Assembly: GCA_026397725.1 (NCBI GenBank)
Contig: JAPLUI010000266.1
Span: 1-64,000 of the forward strand
DNA length: 64,000 bases
Direction of reading: 5' to 3'
DNA from: Verrucomicrobiota bacterium
Lineage (GTDB): Bacteria; Verrucomicrobiota; Verrucomicrobiia; Verrucomicrobiales; Akkermansiaceae
Within the stretch, counting starts at the first letter, position 1. Every line of letters starts with the position of its first letter. Below, one piece after another: positions 8,818 through 18,274 of the stretch. The notes under the pieces are model-generated. The model did not search any database. It had not been told where the DNA came from and saw nothing but the letters and a program-made list of their open reading frames with translations. The position numbers were made by a program, and so were the translations under genes.

Positions 8818-9798
8818 CTATTTGCCAGGTACCGGATTCGGGTTCACGGGGACTGCCGTGCAGGCCAGCCGGAAGCCCATGCTGTCGAAGTCGCTGCTCG
8901 GGAAGTCGTTGTAGCGATAGGCGGCGCGACAGGTACGGGCGTAGTCGCCCCAACTGCCGCCCCGGTTCACGCGGCGGGTGCCTGTGGCGGCACCCCGGGG
9001 ATCGGTTGATGGCTCGGTGGGGTAGGTGCCATACCAATCCCAGCACCATTCCCACACGTTGCCCGCCATGTCAAACAGCCCGTAGCCGTTTGCGGCGAAA
9101 CTCCCCACCGGCGAGGTGAAGGGAAAGTCATCGATGGCATAAGTCGGATGGTGGCCACGCGTCGGACTCTCGTCATACTTGTCAGCCACGTTGCTTTCGT
9201 AGTTGGCCTCGTTGTGGGTGATCGTATCGCCCCACGGAAAACGCTTTCCGCTCAAGCCACCCCGTGCTGCCTTCTCCCATTCCGCCTCCGTCGGCAGGCG
9301 ATATCCGTTCGCGCTCCACTTCACCATGGTATTGTCGAGTTTCGGGTTGCCCGTGCGCAAGACCGCCGTCTGCGCCGCATCCGTGTAGTAGCACGGGATC
9401 AGGCCCTCCTTTTCGCTCTTCGCGTTGCACCAACGCACCGCGTCAAACCAGGTGAGCGACTGCACCGGATGGTCTGCCGCCCTGCCTTCGCCGAGGGCGA
9501 GGTCCGGGTAACCATGCTGCTGGCTCCATGCCCGCACCTCATCCCACTGCGCCTTGGTCACCTCCTTCTTTTGCATGGAGAAGGCGCTCACGGTGACCGG
9601 GTGCGGAGTGGCCGTTTTGGTTCCATCGAGCGTATCGCCCATGGTGAATTCGCCGCCGGGAATAACGGCGAAGGCCGCCAGATCCGGTGACTTGGTGCCA
9701 GTACGGAGCTTGTTGGCCGTGACCTGGGCCTCGGCCGCCGGAGCGGCAGCGAGTGCCAGCGCAGCGAGCCAGGTGAGGAAACTGGGTGAGGTTTGCAT
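8818..9798 (-). CDS. Exported FGE-sulfatase domain protein with a possible variable C-terminus
   Basis: 326 residues from MQTSPSFLTWLAALALAAAP, a signal peptide ending near AEAQ. It has a full SUMF1-like domain: IPGGEFTMGDTLDG, MQKKEVTKAQWDEVRAW, DHPVQSLTWFDAVRWCNAKS, YRLPTEAEWEKAARGG, FPWGDTI, GLFDMAGNVWEWCWDWYG, NRGGSW and MGFRLA. It is a close paralogue of the gene at 21926-23116. Between GGSW and MGFR the codons GAC, TAC, ACC, TAC, AAC, GAC, TTC, AGC, AGC, GAC, TTC, GAC, AGC are all NNC and reachable from AAC. That is the pattern seen in DGR variable repeats, though high GC alone also favours C at third positions. Confidence 0.85.
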   Translation of the reverse strand: MQTSPSFLTWLAALALAAAPAAEAQVTANKLRTGTKSPDLAAFAVIPGGEFTMGDTLDGTKTATPHPVTVSAFSMQKKEVTKAQWDEVRAWSQQHGYPDLALGEGRAADHPVQSLTWFDAVRWCNAKSEKEGLIPCYYTDAAQTAVLRTGNPKLDNTMVKWSANGYRLPTEAEWEKAARGGLSGKRFPWGDTITHNEANYESNVADKYDESPTRGHHPTYAIDDFPFTSPVGSFAANGYGLFDMAGNVWEWCWDWYGTYPTEPSTDPRGAATGTRRVNRGGSWGDYARTCRAAYRYNDFPSSDFDSMGFRLACTAVPVNPNPVPGK

Positions 9799-10017
9799 GG
9801 GCGTCTTGGGGGGATGGGGGATTGATGGCGAAAGCTGGCAGCGCATCCAAGCGCTTCAAGACAAGCGGAGGTTACCTAACCGAGGGACCCGCGGCAAGCC
9901 GAAAAACCGGAAAAATCGCGAGGTGCGGGCGGGGCTGGTCAGGTCCGCCCTGTCCGCCGGGTTAGGGGATCGTGCGGCGGGCCGGGCGGCTGCCCGCGCT
10001 GGTGTCGGGGGAGGGTT

Positions 10018-12558
10018 TCAAGGCGGGTCAGCTTTGCCCGCGTCCGCCCCGGGCGGCGGCTGCGGGTCGAAGAAAATCCCGCTGAGGGTGACCGTGTCGC
10101 CGCGCACCTTGTTGATCCTGAATTTCGCCGATTTGTTATAAGCATACACCAGATAGGTACCGGCGGTGAAGTGCTTCACGATTTGGACGGGAGCGACGAG
10201 CTTGAGGGTGTCGGCGTCGAACATCTCCACGGCCTGGCGCCGGTCGTGCTGGTCCCAGTCCACAAAGTAGAGTGCCACCTGATAATTGCGGGTGCCCTTG
10301 ATTCCGAGTGTCACGCTCATGGTTTGGTCGGAGTTTGAAACACAGGCGGCGGTGCGGGCCGACTTGTTGCTGGAAACGGGTGCCAACGCCCGCGGATCAT
10401 CGGTACGCGGCTGCCACAGGGTGGCATCGGGCAGGCCTTGCTTGGGGAAGGCCCGGAAATAATCCACCGCGGTGACATAGGCGGGCAGGGACTTTTCGTC
10501 GCGGCCCTCGCCCTGATAGTTGCACAGGACATGCCCCTCGGTGCCGTAAACTCCACGCCAGTTGCCGCTGGTGACGGGGTCTTGTTTCACGCAGCACGCG
10601 GCATACTCCTCCGGCGGTTCGGCGTAGGCCGGCGTGGTGCCGCCATAAGATACCTCGAACGCATAACTTCCCGGCTGCACCGCCGTGAAATAGACAAACC
10701 CGTCATCCTGGCTCGCCCCGCCAAGCCCCGGCACGGCATGGTAGGTGCCATCCCAGGCCAGGGTCTTGTTGATGGATATGCGCTCGATGCGTTTCTCCAC
10801 CTTGGGGATGCCAACGCGGCCGAGGGTGCCCGCCGGGGCGGTCACCGCGCAGGTACCCGTGGCAACATCAAAGCTGGCGCGGATTGCACCCAATGGCGTG
10901 GGCGTGGCGCCCGCCACCCGGGTCAGCGTGCGGCCGAGATGCGGAATGATGTCATAGGTTTTGAAGCCGGGCGTGGTGGGGACGATGCCGAGCACCTCCT
11001 CATTGAGCCATTTGACCGGGCCGGCGCCCCAGGGATGACACAGGCTGACGATGCCGGACTGGCTGTTGGGAACGGCGCCATTCGGCCCGATCCCGGCATT
11101 CCATGATGGCCGGTAAACCTCGAAGGTGGTGCTGCCCCCATACGCCACCATGCCGCCCCACAGGTCGCGGATGGAACTCAAGGCGTCATCGTGCTTGCCC
11201 ATCCGGGCCATGGCCTGGATCACGAAGTATTGGTTGAATGGGGAGAGCGAAACGCGGTTCACGCGGTCGCGGAATTCCTTTTGAAACAACGCGTCCTGTT
11301 CCGCGCCCGACAACAGCCCGGTGGTCACGGCATCCGCCGCCGCATGCAGCCCGAAGGCCGCCGCCCAGTCCGGGTTCTGGCGCAGCTCGGCCATCTTGCC
11401 GTTGGCATAGCCGAGGTACTTGTCCCGCAAGTCATGCCGTCCCAGCTTGCCCATCGCCGTGGCAAAGTCCCGCCAGGCCCGGATCGACAACATCTGATAG
11501 GCATGCTGCGCCTCCGGGCACTCTCTGAACCAAATCTCAAAGCCCGCGCAAAGCCGTTCGTCCCAACCGTAAAACCTCAACTTAGGATCGGTGCCAAACA
11601 CCTGATAGGCCTCGTCGAGCTTCGCGCAGGCATTGGTTAGATAGCCTTCGAGGGTCGCCGCATCGCCGGTGTAATGGTAATAATCCAGCAGACTCAAAAC
11701 CCAATAGAGCGAGTAGCTGCGGATGCCGTTGCTTTGTTGCGAGGTGTTATCGAGGTTCTTCTTGATGAAATCGAAATTGCCGAAGGCGACCAGCGCGGCC
11801 GCCTGCGACGGGTGCGCGTCGCCGGTCCAGGAGATCCGGTCGCCGCGGTCCATCAGAATGGCCCCGAAGTAATCCTTGCACAAGGAGGCTTTCACGCCGT
11901 AAGCGGACATATACCAGATCTTGGTGAGCAGCGGGTCGCTGCAGGAGAAACTGCCGTTATAGTTCACCGGTTTGACCTGGCAGACGGCACGCACCCCCGT
12001 GAGATGCCATGGCCGGCTCACCGCTTTCACGGTGAGCCATGCGAACCGCAGACCTTCATATAACTCGCCATTCAGTTCCAGCCGGTAGGTGTTGCCGTGC
12101 TTCACCGGCACCTTGGTCTTGCCAACCCCGGGCTCGTTGTATTCGCTGAGGCTCATGGTAACCTCGCCCGGGCAATCCGGGCTGTCGAATTCCACCCACG
12201 CGGCATGGATGAGCCCGAAATCCAGCAGGATTGAGCCCGGACCCTTGACCGTTACCTCAGGGGACTTGCCAGTCAGGGATTGCAGCTTGTCGAACGATTC
12301 GGCATTATCGGCAGTCACCGCCTGCGGTTTGATTAGGTATATCTCCAGGCCGTCGGCCGCCTGCGGTGTTGCCCAGCGGTAGGCGACGAGCGGGTCGGGC
12401 GACTCTGGCACCGCGGTTCCGCTGAAGCGGCCGGCGGCGACATACGGATAGGGTTCCGGAATCGGCGATTCCCCCCAGATCGCGCCGGCATGGGCGCTGG
12501 CCAAGATGCCTTGCAGCACGGCGCCGCCGGACCAGAGATAGAATAAGATGTTCTTCAT
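10018..12558 (-). CDS. Alpha-L-rhamnosidase-like glycoside hydrolase (GH78)
   Basis: 846 residues with an N-terminal hydrophobic segment, so probably exported. After a beta-sandwich region, the (alpha/alpha)6-barrel begins at about residue 200 with NGSFSCSDPLLTKIWYMSAY, followed by MDRGDRISWTGDAHP (near residue 239). This corresponds to the GH78 motif usually written DCPQRDERLGWTGD. The Trp and the last Asp are kept, but the usual acid Glu is Asp and the leading Asp is lost. A related subfamily with KRDRL in this place exists, so this may be a subfamily trait. The C-terminus is a further beta domain. It lies 28 bp downstream of the GH127 gene, probably in one operon for plant-type pectic or glycoprotein sugars. 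Confidence 0.8.
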   Translation of the reverse strand: MKNILFYLWSGGAVLQGILASAHAGAIWGESPIPEPYPYVAAGRFSGTAVPESPDPLVAYRWATPQAADGLEIYLIKPQAVTADNAESFDKLQSLTGKSPEVTVKGPGSILLDFGLIHAAWVEFDSPDCPGEVTMSLSEYNEPGVGKTKVPVKHGNTYRLELNGELYEGLRFAWLTVKAVSRPWHLTGVRAVCQVKPVNYNGSFSCSDPLLTKIWYMSAYGVKASLCKDYFGAILMDRGDRISWTGDAHPSQAAALVAFGNFDFIKKNLDNTSQQSNGIRSYSLYWVLSLLDYYHYTGDAATLEGYLTNACAKLDEAYQVFGTDPKLRFYGWDERLCAGFEIWFRECPEAQHAYQMLSIRAWRDFATAMGKLGRHDLRDKYLGYANGKMAELRQNPDWAAAFGLHAAADAVTTGLLSGAEQDALFQKEFRDRVNRVSLSPFNQYFVIQAMARMGKHDDALSSIRDLWGGMVAYGGSTTFEVYRPSWNAGIGPNGAVPNSQSGIVSLCHPWGAGPVKWLNEEVLGIVPTTPGFKTYDIIPHLGRTLTRVAGATPTPLGAIRASFDVATGTCAVTAPAGTLGRVGIPKVEKRIERISINKTLAWDGTYHAVPGLGGASQDDGFVYFTAVQPGSYAFEVSYGGTTPAYAEPPEEYAACCVKQDPVTSGNWRGVYGTEGHVLCNYQGEGRDEKSLPAYVTAVDYFRAFPKQGLPDATLWQPRTDDPRALAPVSSNKSARTAACVSNSDQTMSVTLGIKGTRNYQVALYFVDWDQHDRRQAVEMFDADTLKLVAPVQIVKHFTAGTYLVYAYNKSAKFRINKVRGDTVTLSGIFFDPQPPPGADAGKADPP

Positions 12559-12586
12559 GCAGTTGTCTTTGGTTTGCTTGCCAGTG

Positions 12587-14650
12587 CTACTTGCTCGCGG
12601 CAGCCTGGTCGTTCCACACTTTCATCGCGCCCTGGTCCCGGTTTCCCCAGGCATAGTAGGGAATGGCGGTCACCGTGACGGGGCGCTGCCCGTCGGCAAG
12701 GGCCTGGCCCTGGAGGACGGTCACCCCGCCCAGCAGTTCGGCGCGATGCTCGGCGCGGAACTCCGCGTCCTGCGGCAGTGCCAGGTGTGCGAGGTCCGCG
12801 CCCGCTTGATCGCTCGCCTCAAGGCAATAGATCAGTGGCCCGCGCATCAGGGCGACCTTGCCCGTGTCATCCTTGACGTTCTCGTGGGCATAGACCCGTT
12901 GCACCGGCATCGGCAGGGCCAGTTCCACGACATCTCCGGCTTGCCACTTGCGTGGCAGATGCACATAGCCGTCCGCCTGTGGCGCGGCGTCGGCCGTCAC
13001 GCCGTTGACCATCAGTCCGATGGCTGGAACCTCCGGCTTGGCAAAGCGATAGAGGTCGCTGGGAACCGGGTGGCCCAGCGCCCAGCCCGGCAGGCGCAGG
13101 CACAGGGTGAAATCCGCAGCCTGCGCCGGGGTGATCGTTAGACGGACGCGTCCGTCCCACGGATACTCGGTCTGCTGGGTCAGCCTGACCGCGAGGCCAT
13201 CGTCCATCATGACCTTGGCCTCGCCGGCCGCATACAGGTTGACATATATCCGGTTCTTGCCGCGGGCATAAGCCAGCCCGCCGAGTTGTGGCAGGATGCG
13301 TGCGAGGTTGGTCGGGCAGCAGGACAGGCCGATCCACGGGCTGCGGCGGCCACCGTTCTCGCTGGCCAGCGGGTTCTGATAGAAGAACTTGTCACCGGCA
13401 ATGGAAATCCCTGCGAGCAGCCCGTTGTAGAGCGTCAGTTCCATCACGTCGGCATATTTGGCCTGCGCTTTGAGCAGGGCCATCCGGTGTTGCCACAGGA
13501 CGTTGGCGATGGCGGCGCAGGACTCGCAGTAGGCCGAGTTGTTAGGCAGCAGGTAAGCGTCGCCGAAACCCTCGTCATCGTATTGGCCGGTGCCGGTGCT
13601 GCCGGTTAGATACAACTTGCGGGCGACGACATCGTTCCACAGGTCGTCGAGGGCGGCAGCGTAGCCGGGGGCCTCCATGAAGCGGACGACATCCGTCATT
13701 GCCGAATACATATAGCCGGCCCGGACCGCATGGCCGACGGCGGTATGTTGGTCGATGACCGGTTTGTGATCCTGCATCCGGCCGTTGCGGAGTTTCAAGC
13801 GGGCGAGCCACAACTCGCGTTGTTGTTCCGGGGTCAGCTTGCCCTCTGGCTTGGGCGGCAGGACTGCGGTCTTGGGGTCAAAGGGCTGGCGTGACGTGCC
13901 ATGGGCGTAACCGCGCTCGTCGAGGAAGAACTTCGCCAGCTCCAGGTAGCGTCGCTCACCCGTGGCGCGATACAATTTGACCAGGGCCAGTTCCACCTCC
14001 TGATGCCCGTCCACGTCGTAGCGTTTGTTAGGGCCGAAGATGCCGTCGATGTGATCGGCGAAGCGCTTGGCGGCGTCGAGCACCTTGGGCTCGCCGGTCA
14101 ACTGCGCGTGAGCGGAGGCCATCTCGAAGAAGTGGCCGGCGTTGTACATCTGGTGTTCCAAGCGGAGGTTCTCCCAGCGCTGGTCCTGTTTTTGCACGAT
14201 GAAATAGGAGATCAGGAAGCCGTCCTGTTGTTGGGCGGCCAGGATGCGCCTGATGATGTCATCCACGCGCTGTCGCAACTTGGGGTCGTCGAAGTGTTGC
14301 AGGGAGCAGAGCGCGCCCTCCAGCGCCTTGTGGAGATCCGAGTCGAAGGCATGGTGGCCTTGCAGCGGGCCGTCGAAGGTGCCCGCCGCTTTGTCGAAGT
14401 TGGTGACGTGGCCGTCTTTCTCCAGGCAATCGAGGGCGTGTGGCACTGTCACCTCATGTTGGGTCTTCAAGCGTGGGCCCCAGAACCCCCCGCGCAGATC
14501 GACCTGCGCGTGGCCAACTTCCGTCAACCCGCGCAGTGGTGGCGGATCCAGCGGGGCGGCGACGAGTTGCCGCGCGGCCACCAGCGCCAGAACTGCCAGC
14601 AGGCAGGCGGGGTGGGGGCGGGTGTTAAACAGTTGGATGCGGGCGTTCAT
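12587..14650 (-). CDS. Beta-L-arabinofuranosidase-like glycoside hydrolase (GH127)
   Basis: 687 residues with a signal-like N-terminus. GH127 (formerly DUF1680) enzymes remove beta-L-arabinofuranose using a Cys nucleophile held at a zinc site. The expected residues are visible: the acid/base Glu in DDEGFGDAYLLPNN; sixteen residues later the zinc ligands of YCESCA (near residue 373); and the paired cysteines of LSCCPTNLAR (near residue 444), the first being the nucleophile. The substrate-region motif NLRLEHQMYNAGHFFEMA and the C-terminal beta domains are also present. It is the first gene of a two-gene operon with the GH78 gene. Confidence 0.9.
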   Translation of the reverse strand: MNARIQLFNTRPHPACLLAVLALVAARQLVAAPLDPPPLRGLTEVGHAQVDLRGGFWGPRLKTQHEVTVPHALDCLEKDGHVTNFDKAAGTFDGPLQGHHAFDSDLHKALEGALCSLQHFDDPKLRQRVDDIIRRILAAQQQDGFLISYFIVQKQDQRWENLRLEHQMYNAGHFFEMASAHAQLTGEPKVLDAAKRFADHIDGIFGPNKRYDVDGHQEVELALVKLYRATGERRYLELAKFFLDERGYAHGTSRQPFDPKTAVLPPKPEGKLTPEQQRELWLARLKLRNGRMQDHKPVIDQHTAVGHAVRAGYMYSAMTDVVRFMEAPGYAAALDDLWNDVVARKLYLTGSTGTGQYDDEGFGDAYLLPNNSAYCESCAAIANVLWQHRMALLKAQAKYADVMELTLYNGLLAGISIAGDKFFYQNPLASENGGRRSPWIGLSCCPTNLARILPQLGGLAYARGKNRIYVNLYAAGEAKVMMDDGLAVRLTQQTEYPWDGRVRLTITPAQAADFTLCLRLPGWALGHPVPSDLYRFAKPEVPAIGLMVNGVTADAAPQADGYVHLPRKWQAGDVVELALPMPVQRVYAHENVKDDTGKVALMRGPLIYCLEASDQAGADLAHLALPQDAEFRAEHRAELLGGVTVLQGQALADGQRPVTVTAIPYYAWGNRDQGAMKVWNDQAAASK

Positions 14651-14747
14651 GGGGTCGTGGTGGGCGGGAGCTAGCCAAACGCGAGTGCGGCGAGACAGCT
14701 TTCACCAAATCGCCAAAAAAGGGGCACCACTGATTTCAGCGTGAAGT

Positions 14748-17123
14748 TCAGCCGGTGCCGGGCTGCGGGGCTGCGGGAGTGGCGTCCGCCTGACTCGCCG
14801 TCGGCGGCACCCATTGGACCTGCAAGGGTTGGCCGGTGGCGAGGTGGACGTCGCGCTGCGGGAATGGCACCCTGAGGTCCAGTTCGGTGAGGCGTTTCTC
14901 GATCATGAGGCGCAGATCGCTGGTGACGATCATGGCGTTGGTCGAACCGCCGAGATCCAGCCAGAAATAGAGGCTGAACATCAGCGCGCTATCGCCGAAG
15001 TCGTCGAACACCGCGAAGGGCGCGGGCTCCTTGCAGACCAAACCGTGGCGGCCGGCGGCTTCCGTCAGCAGCTCCATCACCTTTGGCGGCGGGGTGTCGT
15101 AGGCGACACCCACCCGCAGGCTGCGGCGCATCTTGGTGTTAGAGAGCGTCCAGTTGGTCACCCGGTTTTCGAGGAACACCGAGTTCGGGATCATCGTTTC
15201 CACGTCGTCGGGGCTGCGCACGACCGAGGAGCGGGTGTTGACCTCGGTCACGGTGCCGACGATGCCATCCACATCCACCACGTCGCCAACGCGGACCTTG
15301 CGCTCGGCGAGCACGATGATGCCGCTGATGAAATTCTTGATCAGGGTCTGGGTGCCGATGCCCAGACCGATGGCCAGCGCGCCGCCGAAAAACGCAAACA
15401 CGGTGAGCGGGATCTTCAGGAATGCCAAGGTGCCGATGACCAGAAACAAGCCGACGACGATCATCCCCCAGTTGCGCAGCGTCCGGGCCTGGGCCTCCGC
15501 GATATGGCCGTGCGCGACCAGCCCCGCCTGGATGCGCCTGGCAATGAGTGAGGCGAGCCAGTAACCGATGAGGAAAAACAACGCGGCCCGCAACAACATG
15601 CCGAGGGTGACCGGGAGCTTGCCGGTGATCGTCTCACCGTCCACCTCCACCTTGTCTTCAAAAGTCATCACCTTGAAGGACCAGATTTTTTTCACGATGA
15701 CCCACGCGGAGGGGCCGAGCGAGGCGAGGCGGTCAAACAGTCCCACCGCGTTGGGATCCGGGGAGTATTCGAGGACCCAGCGCTTGACGAGTTTGCGCTG
15801 GGCCATGACCGCTTGCGAGACCCGCTGGAGCATGGCGAGCTTCTCGCTGGTGGCCGCCCGTTGCTCGTTGAGCAGTCCGAAGCGGGGGTCCTCGGAACTG
15901 ATGGAGGCGGCGCGTGCATCGAGCTTGCTGAGTGCGGCGCTGCTGTTGGATAGCTCATCGTCGAGCACGTTTTCCCAGGTCCAGAGCTGTTCGCGCGGCA
16001 CGCCGAGGGATTCGAGCGTCTTGGTCCGTTGCTGCGGGTTGCGGGCCTCGATGAGCGCCCGGCGGTCCTGATAGGCCTTGACACTGACGTTCTCCAGTTG
16101 GATCAGGCTCTCCAGCCCCTCGGTGAGCGACTGCATGGCTTCAACGCTGCCTTCGGCGACATCCAGTCGATACTTGGCGAGTTCCAGGCCCGGTGGCTCG
16201 GCGTTGGCGGGGGCGGCGGCAACCAGCGCGTCGAGGGCGGCTTGGGCCTGGGTGCGGGTGGTCATGGCCGCCTTGAGGCGTTTGGCAACACCATCGATTT
16301 CCTTGCGGATCGTCTGCTTGTGATCTTCCGAGATCTTGCCCAGCTTGGCCAGGTCCTCGTCGTTGAAACGGGACTTGGCCTTGGCGACCTTCACTTGGCG
16401 TTCGAGCAGCGTCAGATCGATCTTGGCGGCGGCGAGGCGGTCACTGAGGCTGTCGCAACTGCTCTGCATCAAGCCGGCCCGCGCGGCCAGCAGACGGGAT
16501 CTGGCGCGGGCCGCCTCAAGCCGCCACTTGGCTGTCTCGATGGTGCCGTCGCTGGCTTTTTGCACTGCGCTCAGGGCGCGGTTGACCGTCTCCTCCGCGG
16601 ACTTGGTTTCCACCACGATGCTGGCGTGGATGCGTTCGAAGTTGGACAACGAGGCTTCGGAGGATGAGATGTTAGCCTTGACCGCATCCCGATCATTGAG
16701 CAGGTCGTCGATCATCAACAGCGAGTAGGGCGGCTGGTGCTTGAAGCCAGTCCATGCGGCCTCGTCGGCACGGGAGGCCTCAAGGGTTTTGCGGGCATCA
16801 TCGACGGCGCTCAAGTTCTTGAGCGAGCGGGTGGATGTTAGGACCATCTGGTCCAGATCACGGCGGCGGTCATCGAGTTCCGCCGCGCTGATGCCCTCCG
16901 GCAGGGCGGTGGCGGCACCGGGCGCTTCCAGGCGGGCCAGCGTGTCGCGAGCCTCCTGATGCCACTGCACCAGCCTGGCGCGGTTGTCCTCCGGCTTTTC
17001 GGGGGGCGCGGGTTTGGCGGGCTCCAGGCTTTCAGCCGCCTTTTTCAAGGTGGAGATCTGGCCCCGGGCGGCGGGTGCTGGCCACATCGCCAGCACCCCG
17101 GAGATCAGCAACCACTTGAGCAT
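14748..17123 (-). CDS. MscS-family mechanosensitive channel with a long periplasmic N-terminus
   Basis: 791 residues from MLKWLLISGVLAMWPAPAARG, a signal peptide; this start is 5 bp after the stop of the upstream gene. About 480 residues of Ala-, Lys-, Glu- and Arg-rich helical sequence follow, probably periplasmic coiled coil as in MscK/YjeP-type channels. The channel part starts near residue 510: LLRAALFFLIGYWLASLIA, IVVGLFLVIGTLAFL, then the pore helix FAFFGGALAIGLGIGTQTLI. After that comes the MscS beta domain (VRVGDVVDVDGIVGTVTEVN, MIPNSVFLENRVTNWT). It gates solutes out on osmotic downshock. The pore helix pattern is intact. Confidence 0.92.
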   Translation of the reverse strand: MLKWLLISGVLAMWPAPAARGQISTLKKAAESLEPAKPAPPEKPEDNRARLVQWHQEARDTLARLEAPGAATALPEGISAAELDDRRRDLDQMVLTSTRSLKNLSAVDDARKTLEASRADEAAWTGFKHQPPYSLLMIDDLLNDRDAVKANISSSEASLSNFERIHASIVVETKSAEETVNRALSAVQKASDGTIETAKWRLEAARARSRLLAARAGLMQSSCDSLSDRLAAAKIDLTLLERQVKVAKAKSRFNDEDLAKLGKISEDHKQTIRKEIDGVAKRLKAAMTTRTQAQAALDALVAAAPANAEPPGLELAKYRLDVAEGSVEAMQSLTEGLESLIQLENVSVKAYQDRRALIEARNPQQRTKTLESLGVPREQLWTWENVLDDELSNSSAALSKLDARAASISSEDPRFGLLNEQRAATSEKLAMLQRVSQAVMAQRKLVKRWVLEYSPDPNAVGLFDRLASLGPSAWVIVKKIWSFKVMTFEDKVEVDGETITGKLPVTLGMLLRAALFFLIGYWLASLIARRIQAGLVAHGHIAEAQARTLRNWGMIVVGLFLVIGTLAFLKIPLTVFAFFGGALAIGLGIGTQTLIKNFISGIIVLAERKVRVGDVVDVDGIVGTVTEVNTRSSVVRSPDDVETMIPNSVFLENRVTNWTLSNTKMRRSLRVGVAYDTPPPKVMELLTEAAGRHGLVCKEPAPFAVFDDFGDSALMFSLYFWLDLGGSTNAMIVTSDLRLMIEKRLTELDLRVPFPQRDVHLATGQPLQVQWVPPTASQADATPAAPQPGTG

Positions 17124-17128
17124 GGGCT

Positions 17129-17695
17129 TCACTTGACGGTGAACACCCGGCCGCGACCGCTTTCCCAAGCGCTGCGGATGCTGGCATAAAGCGCAGTCAA
17201 CTCCTCAACGGAGAGGAGCCGGTATTCGATGCAGCGGGCGTGGGTGGTCTCCGGATATTTCTTCACCACCATGTTTTGGATATTGGTATTGGCGCGTTGG
17301 CCGGCGTGGTCGAGCAGTTCCTTGGCCCGATCGGTGAGATGACTGGCGGCATTGTTGGCGACGCCCTCAGTGACCGGGCGGAGGAAATAAAAGCGGGCCA
17401 AGCCCTGGCCATTGGTATCGATGGTGACTTCATCGACAATCAGGGCGCCATCCAAGACATAACTGTGGCGGCTGATCGCGGTGATGTGATCGAGTGCCAC
17501 CATGTAGTGGCCACCCGGCAGCGTGGTTTGCCAGAACCGGCGCGGGCCCTCGGATTCGCGCTCGGCGGCGTTGTCTTTGGTGGTCGTGGCCGGGGAGGCC
17601 GGCGTGGTCGGCGTGGCAGGTTTGGTTTGCGCGTTGACGTTGGTGGCGGCGGCAACCAGGAAGCAAGCAAGGGCGGGAATGAGCAGGACTTTCAT
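17129..17695 (-). CDS. Exported protein of unknown function
   Basis: 188 residues. The start MKVLLIPALACFLVAAATNVNA is a signal peptide and is preferred to starts further upstream, which overlap the divergent Nudix gene. A low-complexity Thr/Pro/Ala linker (residues about 25-45) leads to a compact domain with HYMVALDHITAISRHSYVLD, FYFLRPVTEG and MVVKKYPETTHARCIEYRLL. No family is recognised. It is 5 bp upstream of the MscS-type channel gene, so the two are probably co-transcribed. Confidence 0.7.
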   Translation of the reverse strand: MKVLLIPALACFLVAAATNVNAQTKPATPTTPASPATTTKDNAAERESEGPRRFWQTTLPGGHYMVALDHITAISRHSYVLDGALIVDEVTIDTNGQGLARFYFLRPVTEGVANNAASHLTDRAKELLDHAGQRANTNIQNMVVKKYPETTHARCIEYRLLSVEELTALYASIRSAWESGRGRVFTVK

Positions 17696-17800
17696 GGCGA
17701 GCAAGAGCGTAGCACGGGAAATGCGGGTTGGCCAGCATGAGTGTGGAAAATTCGTATGAGTTGCGATTGTCAGGCGGGGCGGGGGGTTGTAGGGTTCCGA

Positions 17801-18265
17801 ATGGTTCGTTTTCGACCCAATGTTGCGGCGCTGATGGTGAAACCCGAAGGCCAGTTGCTCATCTGCGAGCGCTGGATGATTCCGGGTGCCTGGCAGTTTC
17901 CGCAAGGCGGGGTGGATCCGGGCGAGACCCCGGAGCAGGCCCTGCGGCGCGAAGTGCGCGAGGAGGTGGGCCTGGCGCCTCACCACTACGAGGTCATGGC
18001 CCAACGGCCCGGCTACCGCTATCTTTATCCCACCGATGCACGCTCAAGGAAGCTGCGCAAACATGGCAGCCATGGCCAGGAGCAAACGTATTTCCTCTGC
18101 CGCCTGCGGGCTGGCGCCCCAACGGTCAATGTGAACCAGAAAGCCCGCGAGTTTTCCGCCTACCGCTGGATTGAGCCGATCGAGTTTGACCTCGACTGGT
18201 TGCCGGAATTCAAACGCGACGTTTACCGCCAGGTGTTGTGGGATTTTTTCCAGGTGGTGGTGTGA
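17801..18265 (+). CDS. Nudix hydrolase, RppH-type RNA pyrophosphohydrolase
   Basis: 154 residues. The Nudix box is complete at residues 36-58: G, then E at 42, then REVREEVGL. RppH/diadenosine-hydrolase features surround it: FRPNVAALMV at the start, WQFPQGGVDPGE, then GQEQTYFLCRL, and a C-terminal VYRQVLWDFF. Such enzymes remove pyrophosphate from 5'-triphosphate RNA and start decay, or cleave dinucleoside polyphosphates. The MVRFRPN start is chosen because family members begin at about this point and upstream codons are atypical. Confidence 0.88.
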   Translation: MVRFRPNVAALMVKPEGQLLICERWMIPGAWQFPQGGVDPGETPEQALRREVREEVGLAPHHYEVMAQRPGYRYLYPTDARSRKLRKHGSHGQEQTYFLCRLRAGAPTVNVNQKAREFSAYRWIEPIEFDLDWLPEFKRDVYRQVLWDFFQVVV

Positions 18266-18274
18266 CCGGGCGCT

